Source: Nitrospinales bacterium
GTDB lineage: Bacteria > Nitrospinota_A > UBA7883 > JACRGQ01
Assembly (NCBI GenBank): GCA_023248615.1
Contig: JAHFEI010000101.1
Span: 1-7,128, forward strand
Direction of reading: 5' to 3'
DNA: 7,128 nucleotides
Part shown: positions 1 through 5,907 of the stretch, piece by piece
How positions within the stretch are numbered: position 1 is the stretch's first letter
How the letters are laid out: each line of letters starts with the position of its first letter
Translations under genes and position numbers: made by a program
The notes under the pieces: generated by a model
What the model was told of the DNA's origin: nothing
Database searches by the model: none
What the model saw: only the letters and a program-made list of their open reading frames with translations

Positions 1-318
1 TGTCGGCGCGTGGCATCCCATGCAGAACACTGCGGCTGCTCCTTTTGTTTCTGTGTACGCTTTCCGGTAGGCGGCGGTAAAAATAGGGTTGTTGTACGAA
101 AGCGCATGTAGGCTTGTTTGCCAGTTGCGGTAGATGTCGGTGTGGCACCGTGCGCACTCGGACGCTTTTTGGAATCCGCCAACGATATGTGCACGGTGCG
201 CGGAGGTTACTTGCGGTTTTGTCGCGGCGGGATGGTGTTTGCTTCTCGCGTGTGATGCGGGCAATACGGCAAAAATGGAGGCTACTAATATAGCGATGGC
301 AAAACGGATTTTTTTCAT
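1..318 (-). CDS. Exported multiheme cytochrome c, N-terminal part (cut by window edge)
   Basis: The first 106 codons of a c-type cytochrome are present; the rest lies beyond position 1. The protein begins MKKIRFAIAILVASIFAV, a classic Sec signal peptide, with likely cleavage after Ser-His-Ala at residues 22-24, so it acts in the periplasm or at the outer face of the membrane. Two covalent haem-binding CXXCH motifs are visible: CARCH at 55-59 and CMGCH at 99-103. The spacing and the stretch between them (DIYRNW, then SLHALS with His71 as a possible distal haem ligand) resemble the cytochrome c554-like multihaem family. The likely role is electron transfer, but the partner and total haem number cannot be seen. 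The start at 318 is supported by the signal peptide and an AAGGGTGG ribosome-binding site four bases upstream. It lies 143 bases downstream of the MEMO gene and has its own candidate promoter. Confidence 0.88.
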   Translation of the reverse strand, partial: MKKIRFAIAILVASIFAVLPASHARSKHHPAATKPQVTSAHRAHIVGGFQKASECARCHTDIYRNWQTSLHALSYNNPIFTAAYRKAYTETKGAAAVFCMGCHAPT

Positions 319-390
319 CGAACCACCCTTTAGTTATATACGCCGGAACGCCGCAATTGGCCTAGCCGGTTTGCTTTTGTATGTACGTTG

Positions 391-399
391 ATTGTAGCA
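391..399 (-). promoter_or_regulatory. Candidate extended -10 promoter for the cytochrome gene
   Basis: On the minus strand TGC-TACAAT matches an extended -10 (TGn plus 5 of 6 hexamer bases). No good -35 hexamer is found at the usual distance. Transcription would begin near 384, giving a leader of about 65 bases. The same TGCTAYWAT string occurs upstream of htpX and the cupin gene. Confidence 0.4.
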
Positions 400-461
400 T
401 GTTTTACCTGGCGCCGTCTCCCTACCTCCGCACGCTCCGACTCTTGCTCCGATATCCGGCG

Positions 462-1673
462 TTACTTGAATACCATGGAGGCGAACGAGACCATGGAGTC
501 GTTTTCACCCTCCACGCTTTGCCGGTAGTCCAGCAGTTCCCCGTTGCGGCCTTCCAGCAGGTCTATCAGGACGTACAGGGCGGGATAACCGCAGATGTTG
601 TTTGCCCGGTTTTTCTTTTTCATAAAGTTGACGAATTCTTTTTTCTTCCCCTCGCCGACAAGTTTCAGCAGTTTCCTGTCGTCCGTTTCCACTTCCGCCA
701 GCCGCTCCTTATCAACGCCATCTTCCTGCCCAAAGCGGCGCCCCACATGGCTTAGGTCTACCCCCGCTATGAGGCACGCACCGCCGTTGAGTTTTTGTAT
801 GCCTTTGCGCAACGCCTCCACAAATTTGCGGACTCTGGCGATGTTGTATTGCGGATGTTGCACTTCCTCAATTATCTCCGGGAAGGAAAGCAGTATCGGC
901 ACTATCTTGCGCGGCGGCTGTCCCTGGAAAATCTTTTGCAGGAAAAGCACCTGGAATTCCGCAGAGTGCTCGTCCTTGTGGGCGTACATGTGCCGGTAAA
1001 TCGGTTCGCCGAAATCGGCCTCTAGCCCCGACAGGAATTCGCGGTCTACGGGGCTGGTGCCAAGCGGCGTTTCAAAATCCTTGTCGATGCATGCGAAAAA
1101 GTCGCCATCGAGCGTATGGCCTATCGCCAGTATCACGAATGTCCCGGCGGTGGATTGGCGGAGGCTGGAAAACGCGGCTCCAAACGATTCTCCCCCAACC
1201 CGCAGGTCTATGTGCGGGGCGATTATGGCAAACGGCGCGGTATCCTTCGGCGGCGTACGCTCCAGATACCCGTCCAGCAGGGTAGAAAGTTCCTGCGGGT
1301 CTTTGGGATAGCTCTGTCCCGCCAGCGCCGCCTGGCGCACCGGAATGGCGGCGAAATCATCGGTGAAGCGTTGCCTTTTCTCCATGAAGTTTTCGTTGAC
1401 CAGCAGGAAATGCTTGTCCAGTTGGGTAAGTAGCCCTTGCAAGTCATCCAGGGAGATTGATGCGTTGAAGTTGGAGTTGAAGTCGGCGCAGATTTTATCC
1501 AGGGTTTTCTCGCCGTCCATCATGGTCATAAGTATGTATGCCGGAAAGGAGACGGAAAGGGAGCTATCGGAAAAGTGCAGGGGATCCCGCAGGTTCACGT
1601 AGCGCACCCCCTCGTGTTCGAATGCCACCGGTTCCACGTAGCGGGCAAGCGGCTTCATGCCTAGTGTGTCCAT
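462..1673 (-). CDS. MEMO-family protein (AmmeMemoRadiSam system protein B) with extra N-terminal domain
   Basis: This is a 403-residue protein of two parts. Residues about 1-105 form an extra region with a helical, winged-helix or PqqD-like look (a beta-rich start, then KTLDKICADFN and LDDLQGLLTQLDKHFLL). Residues about 145-403 are the MEMO domain, related to extradiol dioxygenases. The family's metal-site residues are recognisable: IAPHID (His154), AIGHT (His186), DEHSAEFQ (His236), GVDLSHVG (Asp306, His309) and NNICGYP (Cys361); these align with His49, His81, His192 and Cys244 of human MEMO1. There is no signal peptide, so it is cytoplasmic. Typical bacterial homologues are about 260-300 residues, and the surplus is all N-terminal. 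The biochemical role of protein B is unsettled; it normally accompanies an AMMECR1-like protein and a radical SAM enzyme, neither of which is in this window. The start is uncertain: neither Met1 nor Met6 (at 1658) has a clear Shine-Dalgarno sequence. Confidence 0.92.
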   Translation of the reverse strand: MDTLGMKPLARYVEPVAFEHEGVRYVNLRDPLHFSDSSLSVSFPAYILMTMMDGEKTLDKICADFNSNFNASISLDDLQGLLTQLDKHFLLVNENFMEKRQRFTDDFAAIPVRQAALAGQSYPKDPQELSTLLDGYLERTPPKDTAPFAIIAPHIDLRVGGESFGAAFSSLRQSTAGTFVILAIGHTLDGDFFACIDKDFETPLGTSPVDREFLSGLEADFGEPIYRHMYAHKDEHSAEFQVLFLQKIFQGQPPRKIVPILLSFPEIIEEVQHPQYNIARVRKFVEALRKGIQKLNGGACLIAGVDLSHVGRRFGQEDGVDKERLAEVETDDRKLLKLVGEGKKKEFVNFMKKKNRANNICGYPALYVLIDLLEGRNGELLDYRQSVEGENDSMVSFASMVFK

Positions 1674-1680
1674 GGCAGGT

Positions 1681-1708
1681 ATTGTATCTGTTATTTGGGA
1701 TAAAACAA
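1681..1708 (-). promoter_or_regulatory. Possible promoter for the MEMO gene
   Basis: On the minus strand TTGTTT (1708-1703) and TACAAT (1686-1681) are separated by 16 bases. The -10 matches 5 of 6 consensus bases, the -35 only 3 of 6. The -35 falls inside the U-run of the upstream terminator. The predicted start point is at or next to the ATG at 1673, so the message would be leaderless, or would use Met6 at 1658 with a very short leader. This is weak evidence. Confidence 0.3.
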
Positions 1709-1740
1709 AAAAGGCCGCCCCGGATATCCCGGAGCGGCCT
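1701..1740 (-). terminator. Rho-independent terminator of the lipoprotein/barrel unit
   Basis: An inverted repeat at 1712-1740 (arms AGGCCGC-CCGG with one internal mismatch, loop around ATATC) is followed on the minus strand by TTTTTGTTTTAT. The T-rich run exists only on the minus-strand side. It therefore terminates transcripts coming from the barrel gene, whose stop codon lies 24 bases upstream. Confidence 0.88.
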
Positions 1741-1764
1741 CTTGGAACGTACTGTGCGGAGCGG

Positions 1765-2868
1765 TTAGAAGCCGATGCTCAACTGGACTACGTGGCGTGC
1801 GTCTTCACGCTGGCCAGCGTATCCGCCGACTTCTTCCTTGTAATGGGCGTAGGAGAGTTTGATGAGCCAGAAGTCCACGCCAAGGCCGTAGGAGATGTAG
1901 CCCTGATTTATGCCAGCCCGTACGGTTAATATCTTTGGTAGCTTGGCTTCAACGCCGATATGGAGCCGTTTGCCCTTGTCGGAGTCATCGGATGTGTTGC
2001 TGGCGATATCTTTCAGGTCTGCGGCTACCGTGGTGTTGAGGAACGCAAGTTGTTTGGTGACAGAGCCGCCTATATTTATGCTTTGCTTGATTTTGTTTTC
2101 AATAGGAGCCGTCTGGGTGCTCACCGTCATGTCGCCGAAGTTCATGTCGCCGATGTTTTGGATGACCATGCCCACCCTTGGTTTCCATGCCTCGTTTTCA
2201 AGGAAGTAGATGGCCCCCAGGTCCAGCCCTATCGCGCCACCGGTCTTTTTGTCCTGGTTCATGTCGTAGGAGGTTCCGGAGTCGGCGACCATTGCCGCAG
2301 TGAAGTCCTTGTACATCCTTTGGCGCTGGACGTATTTGGCGGTTCCGCCCACTTGCAATTTATCGTTCATGAAGGTGTGGGCAAGGCCAAGCACTACTCC
2401 GGCATCAATTTTGACGTCCATCGACATTGTGGGGTAGGCGGGGCTGTGGATTTCGGCATCCAGCGTGCCTTGGCCGATTACGCCAAGCTCAAAGTTATGG
2501 CGCGTGTAATTTGGGAATACCGATGCCCGAAAGTGCTGGTGTTTGCCCACGTTTGCTTTCATGAGGTTAACGGCAGATGTCGTGTCGCCGCTCTTCAGGC
2601 CAGTGGCATCGCTGTAGAAGGTCATGGTGTTTTCACCAACCTCTATTTGCGGGTTCAGGATTTCTACGGAACCTTTTTCCACGGAGGCCAAGCCTGCCGG
2701 GTTGTAAAATACCGCGTTCTCGTCGTTGGCTATTGTGGTAAACGCGTCACCCATGCCCAGTGGGCGGATGCCCCTGTAGAATGAGTTCATTTCCGTGGCA
2801 TTCGCGGCGCTACCTGCCACGAGAGTGATTATGGCTACAAGCATGGAGACGGCAATTTTCTTCTTCAT
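1765..2868 (-). CDS. Outer-membrane beta-barrel protein, PorV/TraF-like (FadL superfamily type)
   Basis: This is a 367-residue exported protein. Residues 1-24 are a signal peptide (MKKKIAVSMLVAIITLVAG, cleavage after Ala-Asn-Ala). The mature N-terminus RPLGMGDAFTTIANDENAVFYNPAGLA (about 35-61) is the signature of the PorV/PorQ and TraF-like barrel group. Alternating amphipathic beta strands follow. Near the C-terminus are RAGINQGYISYGLGVDF, a KLSYAHYKEEVGGYAGQ segment and a final LSIGF ending in Phe, as expected for BAM-dependent insertion. Family members are often mis-annotated as conjugal transfer protein TraF; nothing here suggests conjugation. The substrate or partner is unknown. An upstream in-frame ATG at 2928 would overlap the lipoprotein gene and bury the signal peptide, so 2868 is chosen; another ATG at 2901 is possible. 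It lies 47 bases after the lipoprotein gene and is probably co-transcribed with it. Confidence 0.85.
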   Translation of the reverse strand: MKKKIAVSMLVAIITLVAGSAANATEMNSFYRGIRPLGMGDAFTTIANDENAVFYNPAGLASVEKGSVEILNPQIEVGENTMTFYSDATGLKSGDTTSAVNLMKANVGKHQHFRASVFPNYTRHNFELGVIGQGTLDAEIHSPAYPTMSMDVKIDAGVVLGLAHTFMNDKLQVGGTAKYVQRQRMYKDFTAAMVADSGTSYDMNQDKKTGGAIGLDLGAIYFLENEAWKPRVGMVIQNIGDMNFGDMTVSTQTAPIENKIKQSINIGGSVTKQLAFLNTTVAADLKDIASNTSDDSDKGKRLHIGVEAKLPKILTVRAGINQGYISYGLGVDFWLIKLSYAHYKEEVGGYAGQREDARHVVQLSIGF

Positions 2869-2872
2869 AATT

Positions 2873-2877
2873 CCCCT
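2873..2877 (-). promoter_or_regulatory. Ribosome-binding site deciding the barrel protein start
   Basis: AGGGG lies four bases before the ATG at 2868. Together with the signal peptide that begins exactly there, it favours this start over the in-frame ATGs at 2901 and 2928. Confidence 0.6.
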
Positions 2878-2915
2878 GTAAGAAAACTTTGCTTTATTCA
2901 TTTTCCCGCCCCCCC

Positions 2916-3689
2916 TTACTTCACGCACGCGGTCATATAGCCGTTGATACCAGCCGATATTTGCGCCGACGTCGCTGTTGTGCTTGTGGAGGTTCCGCTA
3001 CAGGTGGTGCCGCCCGTGGCAATGTTGTTGTTAAGTGTATATATCTGCTGTGCCGTGGTGTTGGTGCCGGTAGTGGTTATCTGGTTAAGGGCGTTCGCCG
3101 CAGTGATAAGGTTGTTTGCAACGGTAGTAGCCGTTGCGGTCGGTATGGTGGCCGAAGTTGTCGGCAGGCCGGTTGTGGTATTAAACCCGCCCGTTACTGA
3201 TCCTATCTGGATTATGGCCGATGTTGCCGCAGTAACGCCTATCTGCGTGTTGAGGTCGTTCTTCTGTGCCGCGGTCAGCCCGGTTTGGCTTGTGTTGGTA
3301 AGTACGGACAGGGCGCTTCCAATTGCCGTGGCGCTCCCGCTTGTGTAGCTGAGCGATTTGGTTATGGTGGTGAAGCTCGTAGTGGTGCCGGACTTGTTCT
3401 GGTCGGCAAACTTTGCCAGGTCTAGCATGTTCAGCCCGGCCTGCCCCATGTAGGCGGCGGCAAGCTGCTGGGAAGTTTTAACATCGGAGCATACGTTGCT
3501 TGGACAGGCGCCTTTTAGCAGGTCGACGGCTGTTTGATAGTTGCCGCCATCTATAGCCATCTGCGCCGCTTCCTTGTTTGCCGCAGACGAGTTCTTGTCG
3601 GCGATGCTGTCGAAAGCGTTGTTGCCGCAACCCCCCAAAACCAGCATCCCGGCGATTGCCATGAGCGTTTTAGCCTTTTTTGAAAACAT
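2916..3689 (-). CDS. Thr-rich outer-membrane lipoprotein of unknown function
   Basis: This is a 257-residue protein with a type II signal peptide: a charged start (MFSKKAK), a hydrophobic stretch, and lipobox LGGC with Cys21 as the lipidated residue. Gly at position +2 gives no inner-membrane retention signal by the E. coli rule, so the outer membrane is likely. Residues about 36-60 (AANKEAAQMAIDGGNYQTAVDLL) and 73-95 look like a TPR-type helical pair. Residues 101-240 are very rich in threonine (about 42 of 140) with Ser, Asn and Gly. Four further cysteines (62, 67, 230, 255) could form two disulfides. I do not recognise a named family. The start is well supported by AAGGAG seven bases upstream and a good promoter. 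It heads a two-gene unit with the barrel protein, which suggests the two work together, but the function is unknown. Confidence 0.85.
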   Translation of the reverse strand: MFSKKAKTLMAIAGMLVLGGCGNNAFDSIADKNSSAANKEAAQMAIDGGNYQTAVDLLKGACPSNVCSDVKTSQQLAAAYMGQAGLNMLDLAKFADQNKSGTTTSFTTITKSLSYTSGSATAIGSALSVLTNTSQTGLTAAQKNDLNTQIGVTAATSAIIQIGSVTGGFNTTTGLPTTSATIPTATATTVANNLITAANALNQITTTGTNTTAQQIYTLNNNIATGGTTCSGTSTSTTATSAQISAGINGYMTACVK

Positions 3690-3773
3690 GCACGGTCTCC
3701 TTACACACAGATGTTACAACCCAATAAAAATACGATTACTTCTATACCCCTCTAACCCGTTAAAGACGGCGCC

Positions 3774-3803
3774 ATTATACAGGAGCTACCGGGTCGTGGG
3801 CAA
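3774..3803 (-). promoter_or_regulatory. Sigma70-type promoter of the lipoprotein/barrel unit
   Basis: On the minus strand TTGCCC (3803-3798), an 18-base spacer and a perfect TATAAT (3779-3774) are present. The predicted transcription start is near 3767, leaving a leader of about 78 bases before the lipoprotein ATG. A run of 12 G (plus strand) lies about 58-69 bases upstream of that start. Confidence 0.7.
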
Positions 3804-3824
3804 ATTCTATCCGCGAATTCGTCC

Positions 3825-3836
3825 GGGGGGGGGGGG
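3825..3836. repeat. Homopolymer tract of 12 G (plus strand)
   Basis: Twelve consecutive G on the plus strand directly abut the thioesterase stop codon (TAG at 3839-3837 on the minus strand) and lie 21 bases upstream of the -35 hexamer of the lipoprotein promoter. The tract is outside any reading frame. Such tracts are prone to slippage in replication and in sequencing, so the exact length is uncertain. Confidence 0.9.
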
Positions 3837-4238
3837 CTATTCCGCAGGAACGGGGCGGGGATTGCCGTCGGCATCCACTGCAACATAGACGACCTTTGCT
3901 TCCGTGACTTTCACGGTGGAGCCATACTGTCTTTTCCGTTCCGCGTAGACTGCAACATCCACCGTTATGGACGTTTTTCCTATCTTCACAACTTCGCCAT
4001 AACAGCTTACCAAGTCCCCCACGAAGACCGGTTTTTTGAAAAGGAACTCGGTTACGGCAACGGTTACGACCCTGCCTTTGGCACGTTTCCCGGCTTCCAC
4101 GGCTCCCGCCATATCCACCTGCGACATTATCCAGCCGCCGAATATATCCCCTGCAGGGTTGGTATCTGCCGGCATGGCAAGCACACGCAGGGATGGTTGC
4201 CGGGAGGGCAGTGGTACCTGGTCACTTTCGTTTTTCAT
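3837..4238 (-). CDS. yciA: Acyl-CoA thioesterase, YciA-type hotdog-fold protein
   Basis: This 133-residue cytoplasmic enzyme hydrolyses acyl-CoA to free fatty acid and CoA. It closely follows the YciA pattern: LRVLAMPADTNPAGDIFGGWIMSQVD (17-42) contains the hotdog helix and Asp42, equivalent to catalytic Asp44 of Haemophilus influenzae YciA. VVTVAVTEFLFKKPVFVGD (57-75) and TEAKVVYVAVDADGNPRPVP (112-131) are the conserved core strands and the family C-terminus. Family members assemble as hexamers (trimers of dimers), and length is normal. The start is supported by AGGAG five bases upstream. A weak promoter lies in the 142-base gap after htpX. The physiological substrate in this organism cannot be told; YciA itself is broad-range. 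Confidence 0.95.
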   Translation of the reverse strand: MKNESDQVPLPSRQPSLRVLAMPADTNPAGDIFGGWIMSQVDMAGAVEAGKRAKGRVVTVAVTEFLFKKPVFVGDLVSCYGEVVKIGKTSITVDVAVYAERKRQYGSTVKVTEAKVVYVAVDADGNPRPVPAE

Positions 4239-4270
4239 GTCCGCTCCTGTTTAGTGGTTAGGATAAGGGA

Positions 4271-4299
4271 AGGGTACACTGAATGGCTCCGGCTGGCAA
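4271..4299 (-). promoter_or_regulatory. Possible promoter for the thioesterase gene
   Basis: On the minus strand TTGCCA (5 of 6 matches to the -35 consensus), a 17-base spacer and TACCCT (3 of 6 matches to the -10) lie 33 bases before the start codon. The -35 is good and the -10 poor, so this is tentative. Confidence 0.35.
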
Positions 4300-4314
4300 C
4301 AGGTGAAAGGACGG

Positions 4315-4344
4315 ATACCGGGCGGAGAGTTATCTGCCCGGTAT
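4315..4344 (-). terminator. Inverted repeat after htpX, possible terminator
   Basis: Perfect 9-base arms ATACCGGGC / GCCCGGTAT flank a 12-base loop in the gap between htpX and the thioesterase gene. On the minus strand the sequence after the hairpin (CCGTCCTTTCACC) lacks a proper U-run. It may be a weak or Rho-assisted terminator, or a processing or mRNA 3'-end stabilising structure. Confidence 0.4.
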
Positions 4345-4380
4345 TCCTGATAGCCTGTTTTGCCGTTTTTTGTATCCGCT

Positions 4381-5241
4381 TCAGATGGTGTACGGCGGGC
4401 GCATGGAGCGCAACGCGGCAACCCTTTTTTCCATTGGCGGATGCGTGCTGAAAAGGCTCAATACGCCTCCTCCTGTAAGGGGACTCATTATGAACATATG
4501 TGCTGTGGCTGGTTCCGCCGATTCCATCGGGATAGTTTGTGTGCCCCTGTGTATTTTCTCCAGGGCGCGCGCCAACGCCTCGGGATTCCTTACCAGCGCC
4601 GCACCTGTTGCGTCTGCGCCGTATTCGCGGGTGCGCGAGATTGCCATCTGTACCAGCATGGCGGCGATGGGGGCGAGTATCATCATCAAAATCATCACTA
4701 TCGGATGGCTACCCCCTTCGCGGTCATCGCTCCTGCCACCGCCGAATATCATCGCCCACTGCGCCATATGAGCCAGCATGCCTATGGCGCCCGCTATGGT
4801 GGCGGCTATGGTGCCTATCAGGATGTCGCGATTTTTTACATGGGCTATTTCGTGGGCCAGCACGCCAGCCAGCTCTTCGCGGTCAAGCATCCTCATTATC
4901 CCCTGCGTTACTGCCACGGCCGCGTGCTCCGGGTTGCGCCCGGTGGCAAACGCGTTTGGTTGCTCCGAAGGGATCATATAGATTTTCGGCATCGGGATGC
5001 CAGCCGCCTGCGTTATCTGCCGCACGGTCTGGTGTAGCGCCGGGGAGTCCGCCTCGCTTATCTCGGTTGCCCCGTACATGCGAAGGACAATCTTGTCGCT
5101 CCAGTAGTAGGAAACAAAGTTCATCACCAGCGCCAGGAAGAAGGCCAGTATCATCCCGCTTTGGCCCCCTAGCGCCATCCCGCCGTAAACCAGTATCAAG
5201 GTCATGGCTGTCAGCATCATCGTTGTCTTGAATACGTTCAT
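4381..5241 (-). CDS. htpX: HtpX, membrane-bound zinc metalloprotease (M48B)
   Basis: This 286-residue inner-membrane protease degrades misfolded or damaged membrane proteins and works alongside FtsH in envelope quality control. The catalytic zinc motif is HEIAH at 130-134 (His130, Glu131, His134). The third zinc ligand is Glu206 in SRTREYGAD. Hydrophobic segments at about 6-24, 29-47, 140-160 and 182-203 give the usual four-span layout, with the active site on the cytoplasmic side. Other family marks are PKIYMIPSEQPNAFATGRNP (85-104) and FSTHPPMEKRVAAL (264-277). Length is typical and no key residue is missing. GGAGG lies 11 bases before the ATG, rather far, but no better start is visible. 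It appears to be transcribed alone from a promoter about 110 bases upstream. Confidence 0.97.
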   Translation of the reverse strand: MNVFKTTMMLTAMTLILVYGGMALGGQSGMILAFFLALVMNFVSYYWSDKIVLRMYGATEISEADSPALHQTVRQITQAAGIPMPKIYMIPSEQPNAFATGRNPEHAAVAVTQGIMRMLDREELAGVLAHEIAHVKNRDILIGTIAATIAGAIGMLAHMAQWAMIFGGGRSDDREGGSHPIVMILMMILAPIAAMLVQMAISRTREYGADATGAALVRNPEALARALEKIHRGTQTIPMESAEPATAHMFIMSPLTGGGVLSLFSTHPPMEKRVAALRSMRPPYTI

Positions 5242-5358
5242 TTATTCCAGTTCCTCCGAATTGTTATTCTACGGATACCAATAAGACCGTCGCCGGACAA
5301 AGTCAATCCGCCCTTGGTTATCTTTGTATCGGGTGTAGAAGCCAACATAACTAGAGTG

Positions 5359-5367
5359 ATAATAGCA
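5359..5367 (-). promoter_or_regulatory. Candidate extended -10 promoter for htpX
   Basis: TGC-TATTAT on the minus strand is an extended -10 with 5 of 6 hexamer matches, without a convincing -35. Transcription would start near 5352, giving a leader of about 110 bases. The rest of the 268-base gap between htpX and the cupin gene (5242-5509) holds the cupin terminator and no convincing gene. Confidence 0.45.
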
Positions 5368-5460
5368 TAAAACGCCCTAGGCAGAGTGGCCCTATGCGCC
5401 GTAAAAAGGGGGTAAAAAAACGACATAATATCTGCGCAATAGCGGCAACCCATTCATTAA

Positions 5461-5492
5461 CATAAAGAAACGGGGCTTCCGAAGAAGCCCCG
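5461..5492 (-). terminator. Rho-independent terminator of the cupin gene
   Basis: A perfect 9-base stem CGGGGCTTC / GAAGCCCCG at 5471-5492 encloses a four-base loop. Read on the minus strand the loop is C(UUCG)G, an exceptionally stable tetraloop, followed by TTTCTTTATG. It lies 17 bases after the cupin stop codon and points in the same direction. Confidence 0.88.
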
Positions 5493-5509
5493 CATTCGAC
5501 TGTTTGTTG

Positions 5510-5857
5510 CTAGCGCTTTTCCATGCCAGCAGGCTGTCTGGTTACTTGCTGGGCGATGAGGTCGCCTTTGCCGCTGTCTATGAGGTCGTGCCACACGTCG
5601 GCGGGAGCCACGAAGGTGCTACCGGCTTTTACCGCCAGTGTTTGCTCTGTGCCGTCATCCAGCTTGAAGGTACCGGTTCCGGCTATGACGGTGAATATCT
5701 GGTCGCCCGTCGGGTGCTTGTGGTAGCCTATAGCCTGTCCGGCCTTGTAGTAATAGACATCCATGGTGAGGGTATCGGTCTTCAGCAGGGTAACTTTGCT
5801 TACTGCCCCATCGGTGTAGGCTTTTTTCTCGTTGATATCTGAACTCTGAATGGCCAT
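5510..5857 (-). CDS. Small single-domain cupin protein, substrate unknown
   Basis: This 115-residue cytoplasmic protein is made of one cupin beta-barrel. Cupin motif 1 is GYHKHPTGDQIFTVIAGTG (44-62), with His46 and His48 as metal ligands and Asp52/Gln53 where many cupins have Glu. Motif 2 is GSTFVAPADVWHDLI (79-93), with His90 as the remaining ligand. These residues predict a bound divalent metal. The family spans isomerases, dioxygenases, sugar-binding and sensor proteins, and nothing here narrows the choice. There is no signal peptide. The start is well supported by AAGGAGG seven bases upstream. Its own promoter and terminator make it a single-gene unit. The C-terminus (QQVTRQPAGMEKR) is polar and probably flexible. 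Confidence 0.88.
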   Translation of the reverse strand: MAIQSSDINEKKAYTDGAVSKVTLLKTDTLTMDVYYYKAGQAIGYHKHPTGDQIFTVIAGTGTFKLDDGTEQTLAVKAGSTFVAPADVWHDLIDSGKGDLIAQQVTRQPAGMEKR

Positions 5858-5907
5858 TTGTCTGCCTCCTTAATAGTGTGGTCGGGTACTGCCTTTAGTT
5901 AAGACTT

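Noticed and set aside
134..391. An 85-codon plus-strand frame
   Set aside because: It is antisense to the cytochrome gene, whose two CXXCH motifs and signal peptide on the minus strand are decisive.
319..461. Repeated CGGAG motifs (three copies) between the MEMO and cytochrome genes
   Set aside because: The spacing is irregular, the unit is only five to six bases, and nothing links it to a binding site; it is probably chance.
1960..2784. A 274-codon open frame on the plus strand
   Set aside because: It lies entirely antisense to the barrel gene, which has a signal peptide, family motifs and its own ribosome site. The plus-strand product shows no recognisable domain and is an expected shadow of a GC-balanced gene.
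1765..2868. Barrel protein as a conjugation TraF protein
   Set aside because: Family members are often labelled TraF in databases, but there are no other transfer genes here and the protein has an outer-membrane barrel signature, not the thioredoxin-like fold of true F-type TraF.
2869..2928. Longer start for the barrel protein (ATG at 2928)
   Set aside because: It would overlap the lipoprotein gene and place 20 polar residues before a textbook signal peptide that starts at 2868.
5238..5453. A 71-codon minus-strand frame overlapping the htpX start by four bases
   Set aside because: It has no ribosome-binding site, begins just after the cupin terminator, runs through the likely htpX promoter, and its product resembles no known family. 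The ATGA overlap looks accidental.
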